Shown here: one piece after another, positions 34,611 through 42,439 of the stretch
Layout: every line of letters starts with the position of its first letter
How positions within the stretch are numbered: the stretch's first letter is position 1
NCBI GenBank assembly: GCA_002323795.1
Contig: DCPZ01000105.1
Coordinates: 1,544 to 47,550 of the forward strand
Direction of reading: 5' to 3'
Source of the DNA: Flavobacteriales bacterium UBA1531
Lineage (GTDB): Bacteria; Bacteroidota; Bacteroidia; Flavobacteriales_D; Sanyastnellaceae
DNA length: 46,007 bases
Notes under the pieces: model-generated
The model's database searches: none
Told to the model about the DNA's origin: nothing
The model's input: only the letters and a program-made list of their open reading frames with translations
Program-made: the position numbers and the translations under genes

Positions 34611-35968
34611 CAACGAATAATATGCAGCCCTTGATGGGTTCCTTTTTCAGAAGCGATGATATAACTCCCATTTGGCAATGCTGGTAATGCCCATTGTTGA
34701 TGTGCGGTTAAGGTTGCCCTCCCAACGACCCGTCCAAATGCATCAAAAATTTGAAAACGCATTGAACCAGAGATGCCTTCAATTGTGATTTGGTCGCTAG
34801 CTGGATTTGGATAAATGACCCACTGCTTGCTGGGTTGTTCCCAAATCGAGGCGGTGGCGTCATAATTTTCGACAGTTTCGTCAATGGTAACATTGGTCCC
34901 TCCGGGACCTCCGGGACCCCCTCCATTGCCAAGATTATCGGTCGCCACGACTCCGCGGTAAGCCGCAAAGAAATAGGGGTACTGAGGGTTCCAATTTTCA
35001 TCGACGGTGGCGAAATAGGCATAGGTCCCAGCGGGATATTCAGGCGTCACACATTCTCGGCCATTGAAAACATCCAAGTGACCTTGCATGGCGATATATT
35101 CAAAATCTTCGACATATGCTCCCAACACCGCCTCCACGGCTTCTGCTCCAGGCGGAATGGCAGGAGTGACAAGCTCTCCAACATCTGGTCCGTATTGATT
35201 CGGCGCGAGAACAGTGCCGTCGGGGAGGGTGTGTCGCACATCAATATTCCGAAGAGCATAGCTGGTTTCCATCCGAACAACTCCACCTGTACCGTCTTCA
35301 TTTGCATACCCAAAAGGCCCATATATGGGATAACCGTCAAATGCAAAACCGATGATGGGGCTGTGCACATCAGGATTAATTTCCAAGAGGCCCTCGCTCG
35401 GATAATCATCGCAGACGGGATTGATCACTTCCATTGAGTTGCTGAATGGAGACGGAATTAGATGGTGATGGTAATTCCCCATGGCAGGGTGTCCTTTGGC
35501 GCAGTCAAACCCCGCCAATTCGAAGAAACCGCCGTTTTGATGCCAGTTGTTTTGATTGTTGTAAGAAAAAGCATCTCGTGCATTGAATGTTGGAACGCCA
35601 TTGATTAAAACACCAGTATGTCCTAAGCCTGTTGCTGTCCCGCCTGTCGGACCTTCTTCTGGATTGCGGGGAATCCGAAATAAATAATCCACGTTTTGTG
35701 CTTGCGAAGGATTGCCATCACCGTAAGGAGCTGTGGCATAACGCGGCACGCCAGTAGCATGCACATATACATTGTCGTCTGAAAATTGGACCAGTTGTAC
35801 ATCGCATTCTATGCCGTTGTCTACCAGGTTTCCATTGTTCATGTAGAACGCTCCGGTTGCACCATCGGTATTGATTAACCAAGCTTCGAGCTCTGGTTGA
35901 GCGCCGAGTGGACAAACCCCAAGACAAAAAATTAATAAGCTAAAAACTGTAAGCGTAAAGTTGTTCAT
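34610..35968 (-). CDS. T9SS-secreted YHYH-domain protein
   Basis: A 452-residue secreted protein. The ATG at 35968 gives the signal peptide MNNFTLTVFSLLIFCLGV. The YHYH-domain pattern appears as GHPAMGNYHHHLIPSPF, IIGFAFDGYPIYGPFGYAN, and LDVFNGRECVTPEYPAGTYA, in the usual order; the histidine run is suited to metal binding, which is inference. A glycine/proline linker (GGGPGGPGG) leads to a T9SS sorting domain from WVIYPNPASDQITIEG. The domain's function is not known. The stop codon overlaps the next start by one base. A 183-base gap separates it from the divergent hydrolase-like gene. Confidence 0.88.
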   Translation of the reverse strand: MNNFTLTVFSLLIFCLGVCPLGAQPELEAWLINTDGATGAFYMNNGNLVDNGIECDVQLVQFSDDNVYVHATGVPRYATAPYGDGNPSQAQNVDYLFRIPRNPEEGPTGGTATGLGHTGVLINGVPTFNARDAFSYNNQNNWHQNGGFFELAGFDCAKGHPAMGNYHHHLIPSPFSNSMEVINPVCDDYPSEGLLEINPDVHSPIIGFAFDGYPIYGPFGYANEDGTGGVVRMETSYALRNIDVRHTLPDGTVLAPNQYGPDVGELVTPAIPPGAEAVEAVLGAYVEDFEYIAMQGHLDVFNGRECVTPEYPAGTYAYFATVDENWNPQYPYFFAAYRGVVATDNLGNGGGPGGPGGTNVTIDETVENYDATASIWEQPSKQWVIYPNPASDQITIEGISGSMRFQIFDAFGRVVGRATLTAHQQWALPALPNGSYIIASEKGTHQGLHIIR

Positions 35969-36151
35969 GAGAGCGGGGCGTTGAGTTTGTAAGGTAGACA
36001 AATTGAAGAGGAAGAGGTTTAAGCTAGCTCCAGAATTCGAAGCAAGGAGCGCTTGAATTGTTGATAAACATGGTGGAAAGCGAGCGAACTTCCCGGGTTT
36101 TTCGTGCCTTTGAGCAGCCTAAATTGCTCTTAAATCAAAGCCCTATAGAGC

Positions 36152-37714
36152 ATGAAAAGATTATTTACCCTGATGATGGTGTTTGCTGCGTGCACCTTGC
36201 ACGCCCAAGAGCGCTATTTAGACGAAATTTTTGATAATGTCACCGTAACGGAGGACGTTGAGTATGCTGTCAATATTTCTGTAATCCCCGCTTTGCAAGG
36301 CTTGCCCCCAATGGCCATGCCGCAACTGATGGATGTATATCAACCTGAAGGTGACGAAGAAACAGCACGTCCCTTGATTTTGGTTTTTCATACCGGCAAC
36401 TTCCTGCCGCAATATGCCAACAGCTCTCCGTTGGGTACTCGAAAAGACAGTGCGGTAGTGGAGTTATGTGAACGTTTCGCCCGTATGGGCTATGTAACTG
36501 CTTCGGTTGACTACCGATTGGGGTGGAACCCTCTAGCAGGTACACAAGAGGAAAGAACTTTCCAGCTGATCAACGCAGCTTATCGCGGAGTTCAGGATGC
36601 GAGAACAGCTGTGAGGTACTTCCGCATGAATGCAGCGGAAATGGACAACACCTATGGCATTGACCCTGACAAAATTGCCATGTTTGGTGACGGTACAGGT
36701 GGATACATTACGCTGGCATCAGCCGCCATTGCAGATTACAATGACATCATACTGGACAACGAAGGCAATCCAATTGAGGTGTTTTGGTACGATCCAGGAG
36801 ACGGTTCATCCATTCCAATGGTCATTGAGCAAATCAACGGTGATCCGGAGGCGAAAAATGATGGGTTCACTCCAGACAGCGTGCAACTCTGCATCGGCCA
36901 TTATCCTGAATACAGTTCAGAATTCAACTTTCAGATGAACATGGGGGGTGCCTTGGGTTCTGATAAATGGCTTGACGCAGGGGATCCAGCGATGGTGAGT
37001 TTTCATTGTCCACATGATCCGTTCGCTCCATATGGAACAGGAGTTCTAGTCGTTCCTACCACGGGGGAGCCTGTGATTGAGGTTACAGGAGCTTATGGAG
37101 CGCACACTTTGATCAACTCTTTCGATACACCGAACAACAATGACGTTTTTCAGACGGTCAACTTAGCGGATGACGTGTCCCTTGCAGCGAATGAGATCAA
37201 CGAAGGAATGGATGGTCTCTATCCTGTATTGAACAACTATGCTGATGGCGCTCCGACAGAGCCGTTCGACAGCTCACCATGGCAGTGGTGGGATGTTGCG
37301 ATGACACAGATGGTTGACACAGCGAATGGATCGGATATCGCGGCGACGCAATTGTCCTTGAATCCAACGATGGGACCAGATGAGGCATTGCCATGGTTGG
37401 ACATCATTCAGGCTTATACTGCTCCTCGCATGTATTATGCTTTAGGTTTTGGTGAGGTGGAAAGCGTTGAAGAAGCGATTATGAATGAGGCATCGTTTGC
37501 GATTTTCCCCAATCCGACAAGTGGTTTAACAACCATAGATCTCAAGGTGCCAGCGACTCAGGCTTCATTGTATTCACTGGAAGGACGACTGGTTCGCCAA
37601 TGGCCATTGGTCGGGATTCAGGGGCAATTTTCGGTTGACTTGAGTGACGTTCCCAGTGGGACATATGTCGTTCAAATTGACGGAGAGTCTCAGCGCATTT
37701 CGGTGGCGAGATAA
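36152..37714 (+). CDS. T9SS-secreted alpha/beta-hydrolase-like protein
   Basis: A 520-residue secreted protein with signal peptide (MKRLFTLMMVFAACTLHAQ). The region ~45-330 has the order of a carboxylesterase: RPLILVFHTGNFLP (oxyanion side), VTASVDYRLGWN, QDARTAVRYFR and IAMFGDGTGGYITLA. In the last motif, the nucleophile-elbow G-x-S-x-G reads G-D-G-T-G, with Thr in place of Ser. HDPFAPYGTGV supplies a possible acid and AYGAHTLI a possible His. It may be an inactive relative or use Thr. The C-terminal ~75 residues begin FAIFPNPTSGLTTIDL, a T9SS domain. A terminator follows the stop. Confidence 0.85.
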   Translation: MKRLFTLMMVFAACTLHAQERYLDEIFDNVTVTEDVEYAVNISVIPALQGLPPMAMPQLMDVYQPEGDEETARPLILVFHTGNFLPQYANSSPLGTRKDSAVVELCERFARMGYVTASVDYRLGWNPLAGTQEERTFQLINAAYRGVQDARTAVRYFRMNAAEMDNTYGIDPDKIAMFGDGTGGYITLASAAIADYNDIILDNEGNPIEVFWYDPGDGSSIPMVIEQINGDPEAKNDGFTPDSVQLCIGHYPEYSSEFNFQMNMGGALGSDKWLDAGDPAMVSFHCPHDPFAPYGTGVLVVPTTGEPVIEVTGAYGAHTLINSFDTPNNNDVFQTVNLADDVSLAANEINEGMDGLYPVLNNYADGAPTEPFDSSPWQWWDVAMTQMVDTANGSDIAATQLSLNPTMGPDEALPWLDIIQAYTAPRMYYALGFGEVESVEEAIMNEASFAIFPNPTSGLTTIDLKVPATQASLYSLEGRLVRQWPLVGIQGQFSVDLSDVPSGTYVVQIDGESQRISVAR

Positions 37715-37733
37715 TATTTTATTCCAACGTATG

Positions 37734-37767
37734 AAAAGCCCCGACCATTGGATTGGCCGGGGCTTTT
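37734..37767. terminator. Bidirectional rho-independent terminator
   Basis: A ten-base-pair stem (AAAAGCCCCG with CGGGGCTTTT) encloses a 14-base loop, between two convergent genes: the T9SS hydrolase-like gene on the plus strand and the RNA helicase on the minus strand. T runs on both strands make it usable in both directions. Confidence 0.85.
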
Positions 37768-37789
37768 CTTGTTCAATAAAATACCGGGC

Positions 37790-39280
37790 TTACCTTCGGC
37801 TATAACGAGAATCGCTTTGCCCTCCGCGGTTGCCACCATTATTCTGTCCGCCGCTGCTGTTGCCTGAAGATTTCCCTTTGCCACGCTGAGGTCGACCTGA
37901 GCCGGATTGACCGCCACCTCCTTCACGCGTTGGCGCACTTCCTCCATCGCGGTCGGAACGGAAACGTTTCCCTGAACCGCCGCCCTTGTTTCCACTTCCA
38001 CCGTGGCGTGGTTTTCCATGATTGAAGGGTTTCTTCTTCCTCTTCTTTTTCGAGCCACCTGATCCAGGAGCCTGCGGTCGTTGACTGGATTTGTTGAGAT
38101 CAAGATCGAGTGCAGGTTTGGCCAAGTGCCAAGGATGGTCTGTGATGAGAGGCACTTCCCGTTTCATCAATTGCTGGATGTCTGACATAAACTTTCGCTC
38201 ATCCGCTTCATTCACGAACGACCAAGCAACGCCTGAGGCGCCTGCTCTACCGGTTCGCCCAATTCGATGCACGTATGTTTCGGAAATGTTGGGTATTTCG
38301 AAGTTGATGACGTGGCTCACGCCGCTGACGTCAATGCCACGTGCTGCGATATCTGTCGCGACGAGGATGTTGATAGTGCCTTTGCGAAATCCTTGCATGG
38401 CCCTTTCCCGCTGAGGCTGGGTTTTATTTCCGTGAATGGCCGCCGCATTGAGTTTGTTCTTGCTCAAGTAACGCACGACTTTGTCTGCGCCATACTTTGT
38501 GCGCATGAATACCAAGGCGGTCTCCACTTCAGGCTGTTGAAGCAAATGCACCAGCAAATCGCGTTTGTCCGCTTGCATCACAAACATCATCTGCTGATCC
38601 ACCGTTTCGGCAGCAGTGCTTTCACGAGCCACTTCTACCCGAACCGGATTCCGCAACATGGTGTTGGCGAATTCCAATATATTCGGAGGCATGGTCGCTG
38701 AGAAAAACAATGACTGCCGCTCTTTCGGAATGTGTTTAATGATACGTCGCAAATCGTGAATGAACCCCATATCCATCATGGTGTCCGCTTCATCGAGCAC
38801 GAAATACTGCAAATGCTTTAGGTTCACGTAGCCTTGTTCCTGAAGATCAATTAATCGACCGGGCGTGGCCACAACGATGTCTACACCACGACGCAGTTTT
38901 TGCACTTGGCTCTTTTGGTTGACACCGCCAAAAATTGTAGCGGTATGAAGTTTTACGTGTTTGGTGTATTCGAGGATGTTTTCTTCGATTTGAATCGCCA
39001 ATTCTCGTGTGGGTGTGAGGATCAATCCTCGAATGGGTTGGAATTGGCCGGAGTATCGATCCTGAGAAAGGCGGTGGATCATGGGTAAACTGAACGCGGC
39101 GGTTTTACCGGTTCCAGTTTGTGCAACGCCCAAGACATCTTTCCCGTCTAAAACAATGGGAATGGCTTCGGCTTGAATGGGCGTTGGGGTTTCATAGCCC
39201 AACGCATGGATGGCCGTGAGCACATCTGCGCTGAGGCCTAAATCGTCAAATGAATTCAAAGGGAGTGTTGTAGTGAGCAA
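37790..39280 (-). CDS. DEAD-box RNA helicase, RhlE type
   Basis: A 496-residue ATP-dependent RNA helicase. The motif order is complete: Q motif (YETPTPIQ), I AQTGTGKT, Ia PTRELA, TPGR, II DEAD, III SAT, then ARGID and HRIGRTGRAG. The C-terminal ~120 residues are basic and rich in Gly, Ser and Arg (GGSGNKGGGSGKR, GGNRGGQSD), an RNA-binding tail. The frame contains no ATG before the core; a TTG at 39280, or one at 39259 giving LNSFDDLGLS (read as M in initiation), must serve, and the second matches the usual RhlE start better. It should remodel RNA structure in ribosome assembly or mRNA turnover. Confidence 0.95.
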   Translation of the reverse strand: MLTTTLPLNSFDDLGLSADVLTAIHALGYETPTPIQAEAIPIVLDGKDVLGVAQTGTGKTAAFSLPMIHRLSQDRYSGQFQPIRGLILTPTRELAIQIEENILEYTKHVKLHTATIFGGVNQKSQVQKLRRGVDIVVATPGRLIDLQEQGYVNLKHLQYFVLDEADTMMDMGFIHDLRRIIKHIPKERQSLFFSATMPPNILEFANTMLRNPVRVEVARESTAAETVDQQMMFVMQADKRDLLVHLLQQPEVETALVFMRTKYGADKVVRYLSKNKLNAAAIHGNKTQPQRERAMQGFRKGTINILVATDIAARGIDVSGVSHVINFEIPNISETYVHRIGRTGRAGASGVAWSFVNEADERKFMSDIQQLMKREVPLITDHPWHLAKPALDLDLNKSSQRPQAPGSGGSKKKRKKKPFNHGKPRHGGSGNKGGGSGKRFRSDRDGGSAPTREGGGGQSGSGRPQRGKGKSSGNSSGGQNNGGNRGGQSDSRYSRR

Positions 39281-39382
39281 TGCACTTCATCGCGTCATTG
39301 CTGCTGCAAAGGTCGCACATTTCGTTCATTGTTCGACGATTCAGCATCTTGCTCGTAGCTCAATGTTTTTCGATTCCAACGT

Positions 39383-40675
39383 TTAATTTAATTTTTCGCC
39401 GTGCTGTGACGAATCGAGCCCGCGTTGTTCTTGGTCCGAGCTGACGCGCATGGGAATCATTGCATTCACAACTGCACAGAGACCATAACTGCCCCCAAAT
39501 GCAAAGATAGCTACACCGAAAAGGGTAGCTAGGTGCATCAAGAACACATCGGGCTTCCCATGGATTAAACCGACATCTTCGGCAAGAACCCCCGTCAGAA
39601 TCATACCCACAACGCCACCGACTCCGTGGCTAGCAAATACATCAAGGGTATCATCCACAGCTAATTTTTTCTGGAAGCGGATGGCCCAATTGCCTGCCAA
39701 CGCTGCGAGGAATCCGATCAACATACTGTGTCCAAGTGAAACAAACCCTGCAGCAGGGGTGATGGCAACCAATCCCACAATCGCTCCGATGCAAGCGCCT
39801 AGAGCTGACATCTTGCGGTTCATGAATCGGTCGTAGAACATCCAAGTGATCATCGCTGTGGCTGAGGCTAAATTGGTATTCGCGAATGCTTTTACTGCGT
39901 CGGCATTGGCTGCGAATGCGGAACCCGCATTGAATCCAAACCACCCGAACCAAAGTAGTCCCGTCCCGAGAATAACAAAAGGAATGTTGGCTGGCTGATC
40001 ATCGATTTCTTTTCGCTTTCCTAAGAAAAGTGCTCCTGCGAGTGCGGCAAATCCCGCAGACATGTGCACGACGGTGCCGCCAGCAAAGTCAAGCACACCG
40101 AGATTTCGTAAGAGACCATCCGGATGCCAGGTCATGTGTGCAAGCGGCGGATAAATGACGCAGGAAAAGAGCACCATGAAAAGAATATAGCTTCGGAATC
40201 GAATTCGCCCCGCGAAGCTTCCAGTTATGAGAGCGGGCGTGATAATCGCAAACTTCAGTTGAAACAATGAGAAAAGGAGGAAAGGAATGGTGGAAGCAAA
40301 ATCTCCGTTGGGAGCAAGACCTACTCCGTTAAAGGCGAAATGGGTTGTAGGGTTACCAATGATGCCGCCGATAGAATCACCGAAGCAAAGGCTGAAGCCA
40401 ACCGTAATCCACAGAACACTAATAACACCAAGAGCTACAAAGCTTTGGAGCATCGTCGAGATGACGTTTTTTTTATTGACCATTCCGCCATAGAAAAATG
40501 CCAATCCGGGCGTCATTAGCAGCACAAAAGCACTGGCAACGATCATCCAAGAGGTGTCTCCTGAGTCAATGCTCAAAGCTCCCTTTCCGGGCACGTATTT
40601 AGCGTAGTCTTCACCAAAAACACAAATCACTAAAACCAAAAAGGTCAGTGATAGAAAATTCCATTTTCTGCTCAT
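39383..40675 (-). CDS. amt: Ammonium transporter (Amt/MEP family)
   Basis: A 430-residue inner-membrane channel. The ATG at 40675 opens a short leader (MSRKWNFLSLTFLVLVICVF), followed by 11 predicted helices. Signature segments are TPGLAFFYGGMVNKKNVI, the first pore His in TVVHMSAGFAALAGALFLG and the second in DVFASHGVGGVVGMILTGV. The tail ends GLDSSQHGEKLN, the common GLD-HGE ending of the family. It takes up ammonium from outside. No glnK/PII gene adjoins, unlike in many bacteria. The frame upstream of the ATG lacks coding character. A promoter-like pair lies about 46 bases upstream. Confidence 0.95.
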   Translation of the reverse strand: MSRKWNFLSLTFLVLVICVFGEDYAKYVPGKGALSIDSGDTSWMIVASAFVLLMTPGLAFFYGGMVNKKNVISTMLQSFVALGVISVLWITVGFSLCFGDSIGGIIGNPTTHFAFNGVGLAPNGDFASTIPFLLFSLFQLKFAIITPALITGSFAGRIRFRSYILFMVLFSCVIYPPLAHMTWHPDGLLRNLGVLDFAGGTVVHMSAGFAALAGALFLGKRKEIDDQPANIPFVILGTGLLWFGWFGFNAGSAFAANADAVKAFANTNLASATAMITWMFYDRFMNRKMSALGACIGAIVGLVAITPAAGFVSLGHSMLIGFLAALAGNWAIRFQKKLAVDDTLDVFASHGVGGVVGMILTGVLAEDVGLIHGKPDVFLMHLATLFGVAIFAFGGSYGLCAVVNAMIPMRVSSDQEQRGLDSSQHGEKLN

Positions 40676-40720
40676 TATCAAAAAAAGTTCCGAGAAAAGA
40701 GTGGGGTAATTGCCGCAGTC

Positions 40721-40751
40721 GAAAAGTATGGCATCGTGTCTAGACCCACAA
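40721..40751 (-). promoter_or_regulatory. Probable Bacteroidota-type promoter for amt
   Basis: On the minus strand, TTG (40751-40749), 20 bases, and TACTTTTC (40728-40721) fit TTG and TAnnTTTG with one mismatch at the last base. The leader would be about 40 bases before the ATG at 40675. Confidence 0.45.
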
Positions 40752-40817
40752 GCCTTTTTTTGCTCTAAATCGAATGATTTTATATCATTTTCGAACAGAA
40801 ATCGACGAAAAACGGAG

Positions 40818-40860
40818 AAAAAAAGCGTTTTAGCGCAAAACAATGCGTTGGGTTTGCGCT
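40818..40860 (-). terminator. Possible terminator at the end of the CotH gene
   Basis: An 8-base inverted repeat (AGCGCAAA at 40832-40839, TTTGCGCT at 40853-40860) covers the stop codon, followed on the minus strand by a run of seven T at 40824-40818 after seven intervening bases. The spacing is not ideal for a classic intrinsic terminator. Confidence 0.4.
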
Positions 40861-42350
40861 GTTTTTGTTGTTTCGATTACCAGGAGGTAGACCCCGCGCG
40901 GCCAGTTCTGGACGTGGAGCGTGGATTGAAACGGATGTTCCATTGTCATCATTTCTTGGCCTTGAGCGTTGAAGATCCGGAGAGCTTTGGACGATCCGGG
41001 CGCATTGATGAAAAGTTGATCGCTGGCAGGGTTGGGGTATGCAAAAAGAGATTCAACTTGATTGTTTGATGCATCAATACTCGCGGTGCAGTCCAGGTTA
41101 TTGTCTACATAACTTTCGCGATCGGCAATAAATGGCTTCAGTCCGTAGAGTGTACCGCCCATTCCGCCTTGGTTGGAATTGAAGTTATTTTCGAACTGAT
41201 TGTTGGAATACATTTTGTTGTCGTCCGCATAGACAGACGACTGCACGACCGCTTTTAATTCGTCGAGTCGTGGCTCGAGAAACTCGGAATTGAACCAATT
41301 TTCCTTCAACCAGCACATCTCAGCATGATAGGCTTCCCGTAGCACATCACTTTCCATGATGCGCTCGAGCAGTGGCCTGTTTTCATTTCCGCCATCAAAA
41401 TCCAAGTCCAGCTGGGTCATGTTTCCCGGTACGCCAAACGCATAACTGCCAAACGTTTCATTTGAATCCCACTTAATCCATTGCCAGCGGTTTGTGGTCA
41501 TGTTGCGATAGAGGTAGTAGTTCCGAGCTGAAAGCGTGTAAGTATCTAAGTTTGAGAACAAGTTGTCGAGAGCAGCAGACTGCAAATAAGGGGTGATGTC
41601 TAGGTGATCTTGCAACTGCGTTTCAAAGTCTTGATCGCTTGCGTTGTTGATGAATTCGATGAAATCAATCAAGTCTTCCCATCCATTGCTTTCGGTTTGC
41701 TTCAGATCATAAGCATTTTCGTAGAGCACTGTATCACTTCCGAGGTAGACGAGGCTTGCCTCATCGTCTCCACCCCCAAAATTGGACCCTGCCTTGAACA
41801 GATGCCCTTCATCGTCTCCGATGCTGCGGTCCAGGAATTGGTCGTCGATTTGTTCGGCGACGGTGTAAAATCCCCACGAAGTACCGTTGAAGGTTACTTC
41901 TGCAAAAGTGGCGCGTGGAGCAAGAATTCCAGCAGCTTCGCAGACATCATAGAATATTTTTTCCCGCACAAAAGTGGGGTCTTTAAAACCGTTGTTGAAG
42001 TTTAGCTTTTTGAGAAGGTCATACGATTGGCCGGCAATGAACCGGTTGAAGTCAACTTTGAATGGCTTTTTGTTGCCGGGATGCATCATGCTCGAATTCC
42101 CTTTCAGCCGAATGCCAACGGAATCCAGCATGGTTGTTCCAGTGTTTGAGGTGATGGAGATTCCAGCCGGGATGTAGTTCTGATCACCATTGTACTCGTC
42201 ATTGAGCAGCGACCAATAACCGGAATCGTAAAAAGTCACATCAACACTGAGGACTTGATCACTACCAAAGACGTTGTTCCCTTCCGTTTGTCCGGATGCA
42301 TGGGAAAAGCTGCACAATGCGAACAGCAATAATGGGATGAAATTTCGCAT
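40830..42350 (-). CDS. T9SS-secreted CotH-type kinase-like protein
   Basis: A 506-residue secreted protein. The ATG at 42350 begins a signal peptide (MRNFIPLLLFALCSFSHASG). The CotH domain is clear: SVGIRLKGNSSM, KKPFKVDFNRF, LKKLNFNNGFKDPTFVREKI, and WQWIKWDSNETFG, with GFYTVAEQIDDQFL between. CotH of Bacillus is a kinase-fold protein that phosphorylates spore-coat proteins; secreted bacterial relatives are mostly uncharacterised, so a kinase role here is inference. A T9SS sorting domain closes it, from LFAYPNPASDQLFINA. It is expected to work outside the cell. A terminator-like repeat overlaps its stop codon. Confidence 0.88.
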   Translation of the reverse strand: MRNFIPLLLFALCSFSHASGQTEGNNVFGSDQVLSVDVTFYDSGYWSLLNDEYNGDQNYIPAGISITSNTGTTMLDSVGIRLKGNSSMMHPGNKKPFKVDFNRFIAGQSYDLLKKLNFNNGFKDPTFVREKIFYDVCEAAGILAPRATFAEVTFNGTSWGFYTVAEQIDDQFLDRSIGDDEGHLFKAGSNFGGGDDEASLVYLGSDTVLYENAYDLKQTESNGWEDLIDFIEFINNASDQDFETQLQDHLDITPYLQSAALDNLFSNLDTYTLSARNYYLYRNMTTNRWQWIKWDSNETFGSYAFGVPGNMTQLDLDFDGGNENRPLLERIMESDVLREAYHAEMCWLKENWFNSEFLEPRLDELKAVVQSSVYADDNKMYSNNQFENNFNSNQGGMGGTLYGLKPFIADRESYVDNNLDCTASIDASNNQVESLFAYPNPASDQLFINAPGSSKALRIFNAQGQEMMTMEHPFQSTLHVQNWPRGVYLLVIETTKTAQTQRIVLR

Positions 42351-42390
42351 GGGTTGGTGGGTGGACACGGTTGAAAAAGGTTGAAGCGAA

Positions 42391-42425
42391 ACGAAAAACC
42401 CCCTTGACGGAATGCCAAGGGGGTT
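42391..42425 (-). terminator. Rho-independent terminator
   Basis: A ten-base-pair stem (AACCCCCTTG at 42397-42406 with CAAGGGGGTT at 42416-42425) around a 9-base loop. Read on the minus strand, the stem runs into a five-T tract. It follows the stop of the duplicated T9SS protein gene (42440) and precedes the CotH gene. Confidence 0.85.
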
Positions 42426-42439
42426 ATCAGTTCAATCGA

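Noticed and set aside
34790..35437. Plus-strand open frame (215 codons) inside the YHYH gene
   Set aside because: Antisense to a clear secreted-protein gene; no signal peptide or domain pattern.
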